Under the pieces are notes generated by a model. It was not told the origin of the DNA, did no database searches, and was given only the letters and a program-made list of their open reading frames with translations. 31,419 nucleotides of DNA. It comes from Mageeibacillus sp. UBA5734. Lineage in GTDB: Bacteria > Bacillota > Clostridia > Saccharofermentanales > UBA5734. The translations under genes were made by a program, and so were the position numbers. Where the stretch lies: NCBI GenBank assembly GCA_002419365.1, contig DIGA01000120.1:43913-75331 (forward strand), given 5' to 3'. Below are positions 6,668-14,842 of this stretch, in pieces (position 1 is the stretch's first letter; each line of letters opens with the position of its first letter).

Positions 6668-8425
6668 ATGCAACTCAAAGGTGTCAATGCTGCCCCCGGC
6701 CTGGTGATGGGCCCGTGTCTGGTTCTCGAGGAGATTCATCATCCTGATTTCACCCACCACAGCATCGCAGATGATCTGGTTGAAGAAGAAAAAAACAAGG
6801 TTCGCATTGCCCTCGACTTGGCAGAGAAGCAGCTGACCGCCATTCGTGACCGGGCCAGCGCTGCGGGTCTCGAAGAACAGGCTGCCGTCATGGATGCCCA
6901 TCTGATGATGCTGGGTGATCCGATCCTGACCGAGGGATTCCTGACGACTGTAGAGTCCGAGCATCTCCCAGCCGTCGGCGCTGTCCAGAAGGGCATTTCC
7001 GCCCAGGCAGACATCTTTGAAGCGTTAGAAGATGCTTACTTTCGCGAACGGGCCCAGGACATCCGGGACATCGGCCGACGCCTGGTCAATCTCCTATTGG
7101 GGATCGAAGAACCAGATATCAGTTCGCTGCCGGAGGCTTTGATCCTGATCGCCCGGGACATCACACCTTCGATGATGGCATCGGTCGATACGAAAAACCT
7201 GTTGGGCATTGTGGCTGAAATCGGTGGCAAGACGTCCCATACCGCGATCCTGGCCAATAATATGGGCATTCCGGCCGTTCTTGGCTGCCATGATGTGGTA
7301 TCGGTCGCCAAATCCCAGCCTTCCGGCGCCCGGATCGCCGTCGATGGCAGTTCCGGTCGGGTCCACATTGGACTGACAGATGAGATGGCTGCTACGCTCA
7401 AGGCAGAGGCCGAGCGCCGGGCCGCGGTCAAGGCCTCTCTGGCTGTACTCAAAGACCAGCCCACCGTGACCAAGGATGGCGTCCATGTCCAGCTCGCCGC
7501 CAATGTCATGGGGCCGGGTGATGTCGACAAAGTCCTGGCCGTCGGTGGCGAAGGGGTCGGCCTGTACCGGACCGAGTTTTTGTTCATGGATCGTGACAAA
7601 GCCCCGGACGAAGAAGAGCAATACCTGGCCTACCGCACCATGATCGAGGGCTTGGGTGGCAAACCTGTCATCATCCGGACGATGGATATCGGCGGTGACA
7701 AGAGCGTCGATTACCTCAACATCGCCAAGGAAGAGAACCCCTTCCTCGGCTACCGGGCTCTGCGCATCTGCCTCGAGCGCGATGATCTGTTCCTGACCCA
7801 GTTGCGGGCCATTCTGCGTGCCGCCGTTCACGGCCAGGCTCTGGTCATGTTCCCGATGGTTTGTTCGCTCGACGAACTCCGCGCTGCCAAAGCCAAGGTG
7901 GAACAAGCCAAGGAACAGCTCAAGCTCCGCGGTGAAACCTTTGCGGCTGACATCAAAGTCGGCATCATGATCGAGATCCCCTCAGCGGCCGTGATCGCAG
8001 ATGTCCTGATCAAAGAAGCTGACTTCTTCTCGATCGGCAGCAATGACCTGACCCAGTACACCCTGGCCGTCGACCGCATGAATGAGAAAATCAGCTATCT
8101 GTACAACAGTTTCCACCCCGCCATGCTGCGCCTGATCAAGTCGGTCATCGAGCCAGCCCGTGCGGCCGGTGGTGAAAAATTTGCCGGCATGTGTGGTGAA
8201 ATGGCCGGTGACCCGCGTGCCACCCTGGTCCTGCTCGGTCTTGGCCTGCAGGAATTCTCGGTCGGACCATCTGGGCTCCTCAGGATCCGCAAGATCATCA
8301 ACAGCGTTGATTTCAGCTATGCGAAATCAGTGGCTGACAAGGCCCTGACCCTGGGCACAGCGGCCGAGATCGAAGCCTACCTGGCCGAGGCCTTGCCAGA
8401 AGACCTCAAGGCCTTCCTGGTCTGA
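6668..8425 (+). CDS. ptsI: PTS enzyme I (phosphoenolpyruvate-protein phosphotransferase)
   Basis: Cytoplasmic enzyme of 585 residues that moves phosphate from phosphoenolpyruvate to HPr. The phosphorylated His191 lies in GGKTSHTAILANNMGIP. The C-terminal PEP-binding barrel shows GLYRTEFLFMDR, the metal-binding MIEIPSA, IGSNDLTQYTLAVDR and the active-site Cys509 in GMCGEMAGD. Length is normal for the family. AGGAGA lies seven bases before the ATG. It is divergent from the fructose operon that carries ptsH, across the control region 6265-6667, and is followed after 32 bases by a hydrolase gene on the same strand. Confidence 0.97.
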   Translation: MQLKGVNAAPGLVMGPCLVLEEIHHPDFTHHSIADDLVEEEKNKVRIALDLAEKQLTAIRDRASAAGLEEQAAVMDAHLMMLGDPILTEGFLTTVESEHLPAVGAVQKGISAQADIFEALEDAYFRERAQDIRDIGRRLVNLLLGIEEPDISSLPEALILIARDITPSMMASVDTKNLLGIVAEIGGKTSHTAILANNMGIPAVLGCHDVVSVAKSQPSGARIAVDGSSGRVHIGLTDEMAATLKAEAERRAAVKASLAVLKDQPTVTKDGVHVQLAANVMGPGDVDKVLAVGGEGVGLYRTEFLFMDRDKAPDEEEQYLAYRTMIEGLGGKPVIIRTMDIGGDKSVDYLNIAKEENPFLGYRALRICLERDDLFLTQLRAILRAAVHGQALVMFPMVCSLDELRAAKAKVEQAKEQLKLRGETFAADIKVGIMIEIPSAAVIADVLIKEADFFSIGSNDLTQYTLAVDRMNEKISYLYNSFHPAMLRLIKSVIEPARAAGGEKFAGMCGEMAGDPRATLVLLGLGLQEFSVGPSGLLRIRKIINSVDFSYAKSVADKALTLGTAAEIEAYLAEALPEDLKAFLV

Positions 8426-8457
8426 TTTTTCTTAGGCTGAACCGAGCGGAGCAGAAC

Positions 8458-9027
8458 ATGAATGATTTTGACAAGTTGACAGTTTCTGCGGATGATTCGA
8501 TCCTTTTGATCATCGACATCCAGGAACGGCTAGCCCCGGCTATTGCCCATCACGAATCAGTCTTGGAAAAAACCGGCATCCTGGTCCAGGCTGCGGAGGC
8601 CTTGGGAATCCCTGTTCTGGCAACAGAACAGTACCCCAAGGGTCTGGGCCCGACCATCGCGCCCATCCAAGTCCTGTTCAGCCAAATGACGAATTTCCTG
8701 GGCGTTTTCGAGAAGATCCAGTTTTCTGCGCTGACACCGGAAGTTCTGGCGGCGATCCAGGCGACTGGGCGGAATAAAGTGGTGATCGCCGGCATGGAGA
8801 CTCACGTCTGTGTCTTCCAGACCGCGCGGGCGCTCCAGGCTGCTGGCTACCTGTGCTTCCTGGCCCAGGATGCAGTGGGTTCGCGGACCGATGCCAACCG
8901 GGACAATGGCCTGGAATTGATCCGGTCCTGCGGCGCTGTGGTGACTAATGTCGAGACGCTTGTGTTCGACTGGCTCAAGCAGGCCGGGACACCGGTTTTC
9001 AAGCAGTTGTCCAAGCTGATCAGGTAA
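8458..9027 (+). CDS. Isochorismatase-like cysteine hydrolase
   Basis: Cytoplasmic hydrolase of 189 residues from the isochorismatase/nicotinamidase superfamily. The catalytic triad is visible as Asp20 in LLIIDIQERL, Lys86 in FEKIQFSA, and Cys118 in GMETHVCVFQTA. The family splits amide or related bonds, as nicotinamidase, N-carbamoyl hydrolase or YcaC-type enzymes. The chain is closest in feel to the YcaC-like branch and lacks the clear metal site (DxHxxxH) of nicotinamidase, so I do not assign a substrate. GGAGC precedes the ATG. It lies 32 bases after ptsI and 37 bases before ppnP, so the three are probably one transcript. Confidence 0.85.
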   Translation: MNDFDKLTVSADDSILLIIDIQERLAPAIAHHESVLEKTGILVQAAEALGIPVLATEQYPKGLGPTIAPIQVLFSQMTNFLGVFEKIQFSALTPEVLAAIQATGRNKVVIAGMETHVCVFQTARALQAAGYLCFLAQDAVGSRTDANRDNGLELIRSCGAVVTNVETLVFDWLKQAGTPVFKQLSKLIR

Positions 9028-9064
9028 GAGCACCTGGAACTGGGCGCTAAAAGGAGAATATTTT

Positions 9065-9382
9065 GTGGATCGATTTGAAAACGTCACGATTCTAAAGCCG
9101 GCCAATATCTATTTCGACGGCAAGGTTACCAGTCGCACCGTCTTGTTTGCGAGCGGAGAGAAGAAAACCTTGGGTCTCATGATGCCAGGCGAATATACCT
9201 TCGGGACAGCCAAGAAAGAGATCATGGAGATCCTGTCTGGAGAGCTGAACGTTCGCCTGCCTGGTTCAGACCAGTGGATTCATATCTCTGGTGGCCAAGT
9301 GTTTGAAGTTCCAGCCAATGCCAGCTTCGATCTCAAAGTCGTGGCCATCACGGATTACTGTTGTTCGTATCTTGATGCCTGA
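9065..9382 (+). CDS. ppnP: Pyrimidine/purine nucleoside phosphorylase
   Basis: Small single-domain cupin-fold enzyme of 105 residues, formerly DUF1255/YaiE. PpnP splits many nucleosides with phosphate to free base and ribose 1-phosphate. The family features FENVTILKPANIYFDGKV, TLGLMMPGEYTF and the ILSGELNVRLPG segment are all visible, and the length is usual. The start is GTG at 9065; AGGAG lies about ten bases upstream and no ATG fits. Last gene before a bidirectional terminator. Cotranscription with ptsI would be an unusual link between nucleoside salvage and sugar uptake. Confidence 0.92.
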   Translation: MDRFENVTILKPANIYFDGKVTSRTVLFASGEKKTLGLMMPGEYTFGTAKKEIMEILSGELNVRLPGSDQWIHISGGQVFEVPANASFDLKVVAITDYCCSYLDA

Positions 9383-9414
9383 GACCTGCTAACCAGGTAT
9401 CCTCTGCACGACAA

Positions 9415-9458
9415 AAAACCTCGCGGTCTGGATCAGATGAATCCAGCCGCGAGGTTTT
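9415..9458. terminator. Bidirectional terminator between ppnP and apbE
   Basis: AAAACCTCGCGG (9415-9426) pairs with CCGCGAGGTTTT (9447-9458), and CTGGAT/ATCCAG extends the stem inside after a single-base bulge. The A-tract on one side and T-tract on the other serve both convergent genes. Confidence 0.9.
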
Positions 9459-9491
9459 CGCTTTTTCAGGTCAGATCACCCCGGAAAGCTG

Positions 9492-10685
9492 TTATTTGGC
9501 CAGGGCCTCTGCCATATCCTTGGCATTGCCCTGAGCCTTGTCCTTCAGAAGCGAGATCAAGCCATCCGTCGCTTTCATCGAACCATCCTGGAAAATCCAC
9601 AGTGCCTCGCAGTCGGGCAGGCTCTCAACCAGTTTGCGCCCGTCCTCATAAGGCAACAGGAAAACGGCTGTGGAGAGATAATCCGCCAGGCCACTGTCCG
9701 GCGTGACAATGGTGACAGCACGCTGGTGGTTGGCCGGCATCAGGGTGTCAGGGTCGATCAGATGATGATAGACCACCCCATCGACGAGGTAATACCGCTG
9801 GTAGTCGCCACTGGTGACGATGGACGTATCATTGGTCTGGATGACATCCACGGATTGCCCTTCTGGGATCAGCATCGAGACAAAGGGGTTCTGGATCCCG
9901 ATGGCCCAGGTCTCGCGGGATGGATCTGCCGGCTTGCCGATCAGGCGGACATTGCTACCGCCGGCGCTGATGATTCCAGATGCCATGCCCTGTGATTGCA
10001 GCAGACGGGCCACGATTTCTGTGGCATAGCCTTTGGCCACAGCACCGACGTCCAGCCGGACCTCGGGATCTGTCAACTCGAGGGTCGAGGCCTGGCGATC
10101 GATTTTCAGAGTGGAGGGATCGATGTGTCTGGCAGCTGCCTGCAAGTCAGCAAGATTCGGGACGGTCGCCTGACCAGACTCCGCCGCCTCGCGATGATCG
10201 TGCCAGATGCGAAGCACTGAACCGAGTGACGGACTGACTTTTCCAGGCGCCAGCCGGTCATTGTCCAGATAGAATTCAATCAACTCCAAGATCTTTGCAT
10301 CGACTTGGACCGGGCCTTTTCCTGCCTGGTTGTTGACCGTCATCAGATTGTGGATGCCGGGGTATTCGTGGTAGATATCAAACAACTGGTGGAGCTTTTG
10401 AAATTCTGATTCTGCCAGATCTGCCCAGCGATCAAACTCGGCCTGGCTGTTGGCGTAGCCGATCAACGTGATCACCGTGTCAAAGCTGGACGTAAAAGAA
10501 CTGGAGTATTTGACCGGCGCACCTTGGTCGGATGGCGGGGCACTCTGGCCTTCTGTCTGGACGGATCCCGCTGAGGTCTCCGTGCTCTGGATTGCGGTAC
10601 AGCCGGTCATCATCGTGACTGCCAGGACCAGAATGATGGCAGTCAGTCGCGTGAGCCGGGGATGGAATGTTTTGTCTCTCATCAT
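9492..10685 (-). CDS. apbE: FAD:protein FMN transferase, lipoprotein (ApbE)
   Basis: Exported lipoprotein of 397 residues that uses FAD to attach FMN covalently to Thr or Ser of extracytoplasmic redox proteins. A signal peptide with hydrophobic core at about 12-27 and lipobox MTGC (Cys29) is followed by a polar linker and the ApbE domain from about residue 60. Family marks include SFDTVITL, the VSPSLGSVLRIW segment, LDVGAVAKGYA, ISAGGSNVRLIG, SGDYQRYY and the metal-binding region HLIDPDTLMP. Two adjacent ATG codons (10685 and 10682) are possible starts; no strong ribosome site precedes either. It lies 145 bases below the tandem-repeat lipoprotein gene on the same strand, with a hairpin between them, so it may be transcribed by read-through or from its own promoter. 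Confidence 0.93.
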   Translation of the reverse strand: MMRDKTFHPRLTRLTAIILVLAVTMMTGCTAIQSTETSAGSVQTEGQSAPPSDQGAPVKYSSSFTSSFDTVITLIGYANSQAEFDRWADLAESEFQKLHQLFDIYHEYPGIHNLMTVNNQAGKGPVQVDAKILELIEFYLDNDRLAPGKVSPSLGSVLRIWHDHREAAESGQATVPNLADLQAAARHIDPSTLKIDRQASTLELTDPEVRLDVGAVAKGYATEIVARLLQSQGMASGIISAGGSNVRLIGKPADPSRETWAIGIQNPFVSMLIPEGQSVDVIQTNDTSIVTSGDYQRYYLVDGVVYHHLIDPDTLMPANHQRAVTIVTPDSGLADYLSTAVFLLPYEDGRKLVESLPDCEALWIFQDGSMKATDGLISLLKDKAQGNAKDMAEALAK

Positions 10686-10760
10686 TGATTTTTAACTCGT
10701 TTGCAATTCATCAGGGGTGCATCGGCGGATGATCCAGATGATTTTCTTTGGGTAAAGAAC

Positions 10761-10785
10761 AAGGGGGTGCGATGTGCACCCCCTT
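10761..10785 (-). terminator. Hairpin after the tandem-repeat lipoprotein gene
   Basis: AAGGGGGTGC (10761-10770) and GCACCCCCTT (10776-10785) form a perfect 10-base-pair stem with a 5-base loop. On the minus strand it is followed by TTGTTCTTT, a broken U-tract, so termination may be partial and let some transcript run into apbE. Confidence 0.7.
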
Positions 10786-10830
10786 CATTTTAGTCAGCAA
10801 AGGAAAATTTTCAAGGAATCTGGAAAAGGA

Positions 10831-11913
10831 TTACTGGGCGTTGGTGACAGCTTTTTCCAGAGCTTCGATGTAGTGGTCAGGGCCGAAGGTGGAAGACGTC
10901 TTGAGGTCGACGAAGATATTCTTGTCACCTTCACGGGCAGCGCCTTCGATTTCAGCCATGGTCTTGCCTTCGAGGTAGGCTTCGAGGGCATCAGCCTGTT
11001 CCCACCACTCTTTGCCGATGGCGGAAGCTTTCTTCATGCCATAGGCATCACCGAGCTCGCGCTTGGTCGCGCCGAGGGCCTTGGCATCAGAGGTCAGCTC
11101 ACCCTTGGCGTTAAAGGTGATGTCGTGGACAACAGAATCAATCCAGACGTCGAGGACTTTGCCGGAATCGTCGATGGCGGCGATGGCCATGCTGTTGTAG
11201 GACTGGAACTTGCCGTCTTTGTCAGCGGCAGCATTGGCGCTCTTGGCGGAGTTGATGGAAGCGCCGTATCCGAGCTTGGTGGCTGCGGTCGGGGTGGCCT
11301 TTTCAGCAGCAGCGACAGCCTTCTTCAGTGCTTCGACATAGTGGTCAGGGCCGAAGGTGGAAGAGGTCTTGAGGTCGACAAAGATGTTCTTTTCGCCTTC
11401 GCGTGCGGCGGCATCAATGTCAGCGACAGTTTTGCCAACGAAGTAAGCTTCGAGAGCATCGGCCTGCTCCCACCATTCCTTGCCGATCGGTGAGGCTTTC
11501 TTCATGCCATAGGCATCGCCGAGTTCGCGCTTGGTGGCACCGGCGGCAGTGATGTCGCTGGTGAGGGCGCCGGAGGCGTCGAAGTTGCCGCGATGGACAA
11601 CAGAGTCAATCCAGACGTTCTGGATCTTGCTGTCGGCATCGATCAGGACAGCGACATAGTAGGAGTAGGATTCAGCGATACCTGCTTTGTCGGCGGTCAC
11701 GCTGGCACTTTTGCTGGCGGTGACGACAGAACCGAAGCCCAGGCGCAGGCCGGAAGCGGCAGCGGCAGAGGTCTCAGCTGGGGCGGCGGTTGTTTCGGCA
11801 GCGGTGGTTGCGGCGGCTGTTGTTGCCGCTGTGGTTGCAGTCTGGCCGCAGGCGGTCAGGGCAAAAGCGAGCAGGACAACAGCAGTGATCAGGATCAATG
11901 CAGTTTTTTTCAT
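10831..11913 (-). CDS. Tandem-repeat lipoprotein, candidate ApbE substrate
   Basis: Predicted surface lipoprotein of 360 residues. The signal peptide ends at lipobox LTAC (Cys22), then a Thr/Ala-rich linker runs to about residue 55. The rest is two copies of one domain, about 56-205 and 212-360, at a period of 156 residues. Shared blocks are VWIDSVVH, TKRELGDAYGMKKAS, IGKEWWEQADALEAY and VDLKTSSTFGPDHY followed by an EAL.KAV helix. I do not recognise a named domain with certainty. Chain order (early beta strands with IDADSKIQNVWID, a late Ser/Thr-rich motif, then a helix) recalls FMN-bind domains, where the last motif accepts FMN, but the usual SGAT sequence is missing. The start at 11913 follows AGAGGAGA by seven bases. 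Its neighbour apbE makes flavin attachment at Thr183-Thr186 and Thr339-Thr342 a testable idea. Confidence 0.85.
   Translation of the reverse strand: MKKTALILITAVVLLAFALTACGQTATTAATTAAATTAAETTAAPAETSAAAASGLRLGFGSVVTASKSASVTADKAGIAESYSYYVAVLIDADSKIQNVWIDSVVHRGNFDASGALTSDITAAGATKRELGDAYGMKKASPIGKEWWEQADALEAYFVGKTVADIDAAAREGEKNIFVDLKTSSTFGPDHYVEALKKAVAAAEKATPTAATKLGYGASINSAKSANAAADKDGKFQSYNSMAIAAIDDSGKVLDVWIDSVVHDITFNAKGELTSDAKALGATKRELGDAYGMKKASAIGKEWWEQADALEAYLEGKTMAEIEGAAREGDKNIFVDLKTSSTFGPDHYIEALEKAVTNAQ
10834..11748 (-). repeat. Two direct repeats of 468 bases inside the lipoprotein gene
   Basis: The copies are about 11299-11748 and 10834-11280. The word GTGGTCAGGGCCGAAGGTGG occurs at 10873 and again exactly 468 bases later at 11341. 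Many differences between copies are at third codon positions, while the protein blocks are almost unchanged, so the duplication is old and kept by selection. Confidence 0.9.
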
Positions 11914-11968
11914 GTGTTGATCTCCTCTTTTCATAGGTTGGTGACCAATTGGATTGCTGACGGGTCCT

Positions 11969-11977
11969 ATTGTAACA
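11969..11977 (-). promoter_or_regulatory. Extended -10 promoter of the tandem-repeat lipoprotein
   Basis: Minus strand TGT followed by TACAAT (11974-11969). No good -35 is present at 16-18 bases. The start would be near 11962, about 50 bases before the start codon. Confidence 0.5.
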
Positions 11978-12230
11978 AAATCACGAAAAAGATGAAAGCA
12001 AACGATTCCGACAAAATCGATCGGATTATAAAATGCGTATGCTCATTACCCGGAAAAGCTACGGAAACAGGCGTTTCGAATTGTCCGTCATGTCAGGCTT
12101 TCAGAAAAATTCAAAATCAGTATGTATCTGAGGATACGCAAGAAGAGGTTCGATTGGACTGGCTGGGCTCGATGTATCCAGGAAAGCGCCGTTTTAGCAA
12201 GTTCTAGCCATACCCGGCCGGCAGTTACCG

Positions 12231-12239
12231 TGCTAAAAT
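12231..12239 (+). promoter_or_regulatory. Extended -10 promoter of the LTA-synthase-like gene
   Basis: TGC followed by TAAAAT (12234-12239), without a recognisable -35. The start would be near 12246, about 68 bases before the coding start. Confidence 0.45.
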
Positions 12240-12313
12240 CATTGAGAATTGTCTGGATCGGATGTCTTCGACAGTCAGGCAATTCCTTGATAAAGATTCT
12301 GTGGCAGGTATCT

Positions 12314-14800
12314 ATGTCCCGTTTCATTTTTCCACATCACAAGCGTCCTGGCAAATCACGTCCAGGGGATCAACCTGGCTGGACTCAGGGACTGGCGTCC
12401 TTGCCACCTCTCAACCTGCGCCTTTTTTTCCTGGCTGTTTTTCTGGTGATCATTGCCTACATCAGCTGGCAAGCCTGGCCTTCTTTTTTTGACACGGACG
12501 AAAAGAACACGACGGTTGGCAGTGACTATCTGCCTTATCGCCTCAAGCAAGGCGACGTTCTGGTCCAGGATTTCAAATCAGTCAAAAACGGGCTCGTTGC
12601 CCTGACGTTGTCTTTTGACCTGCCGGAAAATGCTGATTTGCCGGATGAAACCCAGATCCGGATCAGTGTCCAGGCGGAAGGCGAGCAGGTTGCTGCAGAA
12701 CAGGCGCTTCTGAACAGTAATACATTGAAGCTCTTTGCCCGAACCAGGATCCCATTGCAATTTGGCTCCCGGACAGCTGGTCGAGCCTACCGGGTCATCC
12801 TTTCGATCGACAAGCTGCCGGAAAGCGCCCGACTGTCGATCCACACGTCCCATGCCTCGCAATCCTCCCTGCTGGTCAATGGTCGGGAAACAGGCCTGGC
12901 CGCGGTCATGAGCCTGACCTACAGCCAGTTCAATGCCTGGGCGTTCATCCGCTCCCTGGTCCTGATGCTGCTGATCCTGGTTCTTGTCATCCTGCCCTTG
13001 CCCAGGATTCAGGCACTTCTGCAGGAGGCCATTGTGATTCCTTTGCTGGCTGCACCTTTCCTGACCCTGGCCAGCATCGAAATACTGAATACGCTCAATC
13101 AGGATGCCCTGTTGTCTGTTCCCGTTTTCTGGCTGACCTACCTGACCATTTTACTGTTCGAATTGTTGCTGGCCAGCCTTCTGGGCCGGATCCGGATGGC
13201 CATCCTGGCCAACCACCTGCTGTTCATAGCCTTGGGTGCCGCCAACCACATCAAACTCTTTTTCCGAGGTGACCCTTTTGTCGCCGGAGACTTGCGTTCC
13301 GTCACGGAAGCAGCCCATACCATCAATCATTTGAACTTCATCATCAACAGCCGGTTTCTGGCAGCAGCTCTCCTGCTGGCCATCTTTTTCCTGCTGATGG
13401 GCAAAACTCGCGATACACATGCTTCGCGAAGGACCCGCTGGATCACGTCAGCCCTGACCCTCGTTCCCCTGGTCGCCTTGCTCAACGGCCTGGTTCTCAA
13501 TCCAGCGCTGATCAGCCAGTATCCCGGTATCACCCGGTTTCCCTGGAACCAGATGGTTAATTACAACCAGAATGGCGTCGTGATACCTTTTCTCCAGAGC
13601 ACTCGAAACCTCAACATCAGCCAGCCAGAACAAGACTTCCAGCCCCAACCTGGATTCTACGAAATTCCAGCTGGCCAGAAGACGAGCCAGGCTTCTCCGG
13701 ACAAGCCCAACATCATCGCCATCATGAGCGAATCGTTTGCCGATTTTGACAATATCCGGCCTGTCGAGACCACTGAGCCGGTGATGCCGTTTTTTGACCA
13801 GCTTCTGAATTCACCCAATGCCCGCCATGGCAAATTGCTGGTTTCCATTTTCGGTGGCGGGACATGCAATTCTGAATTCGAGTTCCTGACTGGCAGCAGC
13901 ATGCTGTTCATGGCTGATGGCAGCCTGCCTTACAACAGCTACTTCATGGGACCCACCCATGCCTTGCCGGACCTTCTGGGCCAACAAGGCTACCGCAGTG
14001 TAGCCATCCATCCTTACCTGAGAACGTTCTGGGACCGCAATCTCGTCTATCCCGCCATCGGTTTCGACCAGTACATCAGTATGGAAGATTTTCCTGCAGA
14101 TGGCAAAGTGCGTGATTTCATCAGTGACGAGGCAGATTTTAACCAGATTATCCGTGCGTATGAAAATAAGCAGCCTGAGGAGCGCCTGTTCATTTTTTCC
14201 GTCACGATGCAGAACCACTTCCCCTATAACAGTTCGGAAGAAATCTTGTCCGGACTTGACTACAACATCAAGCTGCCGACCCTGACGGAAGTCGAGTCCG
14301 TCGAGCTCTACTTGAGCCTGTTGCGCCAGTCTGACGATGCCTTGCGTGATCTGATCTATTATTTCTCCACCGTTGACGAACCGACCCTGATCGTCTTGTT
14401 TGGCGACCATCTGCCTGGAAACAACAATGTCTTCAAAAATTTCTACGAAGACCTTTTTGGCAAACCGTTGGCTGACCTGACCCAGCTGGAAACCCAGAAA
14501 ATCTACGAGACGCCCTGGCTGATCTGGGCCAACTATGAGTTGCCGGCAGTGGCCAAGGATGTCACCAGTCCCAATTTCCTTGCGACCACGGTCCTTGACT
14601 TGGCTGGAGCTGAGAAATCCCCCTACTTTGAGCAGGTGAGCCAATTGAACCAGACTGTGAAAGCCATGAACAATAAAATGGTCATCACACGGGATGGCAG
14701 GACCTATGACAAGGAATCCCTGCCATCGAGCCTGGTTCGCCAGCTCAATCGCTATTGGGCTCTGGAATACGATAATGTTGTCCGGGACAAGGCTCAATAA
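12314..14800 (+). CDS. LTA synthase family phosphoglycerol transferase (sulfatase fold)
   Basis: Membrane enzyme of 828 residues. LtaS-type proteins move glycerol phosphate from phosphatidylglycerol to a growing lipoteichoic acid or related glycolipid. One membrane segment at about 36-56 is followed by an outer domain of about 150 residues (60-205), then more membrane segments at about 212-230, 238-256, 268-290, 297-315, 347-363 and 377-395. The extracellular sulfatase-fold domain begins near residue 464 with NIIAIMSESF (metal ligand Glu473), the catalytic Thr517 in FGGGTCNSEFEFLTG, FWDRN at 572-576, TMQNHFPY, and FGDHLPG with Asp698/His699. ATG 12314 gives a normal start, though the ribosome site (GCAGGT) is weak; the longer open frame upstream crosses the promoter. 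Extra outer domain is unlike Staphylococcus LtaS. Which polymer it makes is not shown. Confidence 0.9.
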   Translation: MSRFIFPHHKRPGKSRPGDQPGWTQGLASLPPLNLRLFFLAVFLVIIAYISWQAWPSFFDTDEKNTTVGSDYLPYRLKQGDVLVQDFKSVKNGLVALTLSFDLPENADLPDETQIRISVQAEGEQVAAEQALLNSNTLKLFARTRIPLQFGSRTAGRAYRVILSIDKLPESARLSIHTSHASQSSLLVNGRETGLAAVMSLTYSQFNAWAFIRSLVLMLLILVLVILPLPRIQALLQEAIVIPLLAAPFLTLASIEILNTLNQDALLSVPVFWLTYLTILLFELLLASLLGRIRMAILANHLLFIALGAANHIKLFFRGDPFVAGDLRSVTEAAHTINHLNFIINSRFLAAALLLAIFFLLMGKTRDTHASRRTRWITSALTLVPLVALLNGLVLNPALISQYPGITRFPWNQMVNYNQNGVVIPFLQSTRNLNISQPEQDFQPQPGFYEIPAGQKTSQASPDKPNIIAIMSESFADFDNIRPVETTEPVMPFFDQLLNSPNARHGKLLVSIFGGGTCNSEFEFLTGSSMLFMADGSLPYNSYFMGPTHALPDLLGQQGYRSVAIHPYLRTFWDRNLVYPAIGFDQYISMEDFPADGKVRDFISDEADFNQIIRAYENKQPEERLFIFSVTMQNHFPYNSSEEILSGLDYNIKLPTLTEVESVELYLSLLRQSDDALRDLIYYFSTVDEPTLIVLFGDHLPGNNNVFKNFYEDLFGKPLADLTQLETQKIYETPWLIWANYELPAVAKDVTSPNFLATTVLDLAGAEKSPYFEQVSQLNQTVKAMNNKMVITRDGRTYDKESLPSSLVRQLNRYWALEYDNVVRDKAQ

Positions 14801-14842
14801 GTCTGCAGACGTGCTCCGGCTGGTTGACTGCTAGCCGGCTCT

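Larger units (their letters stand above)
11914..12313. other. Divergent intergenic region, lipoprotein gene and LTA-synthase gene
   Basis: No supported gene. It holds an extended -10 promoter toward each side (separate entries). I see nothing else firm; a distant GGATAC/GTATCC pair around 12133-12179 has too large a loop to interpret. Confidence 0.6.

Noticed and set aside
10774..11493. Open frame on the plus strand over the tandem-repeat lipoprotein
   Set aside because: Its Gly/Val-rich repeats are only the complement of the real repeat; the minus-strand gene has signal peptide, lipobox and ribosome site.
12146..12160. tRNA T-arm-like GGTTCGATTGG
   Set aside because: No matching acceptor, D or anticodon arm can be built around it.
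14801..14842. Hairpin CCGGCT/AGCCGG and palindrome GTCTGCAGAC between the convergent LTA and SNF2 genes
   Set aside because: Short stem, 11-base loop and no T-tract on either strand, so I do not call it a terminator.
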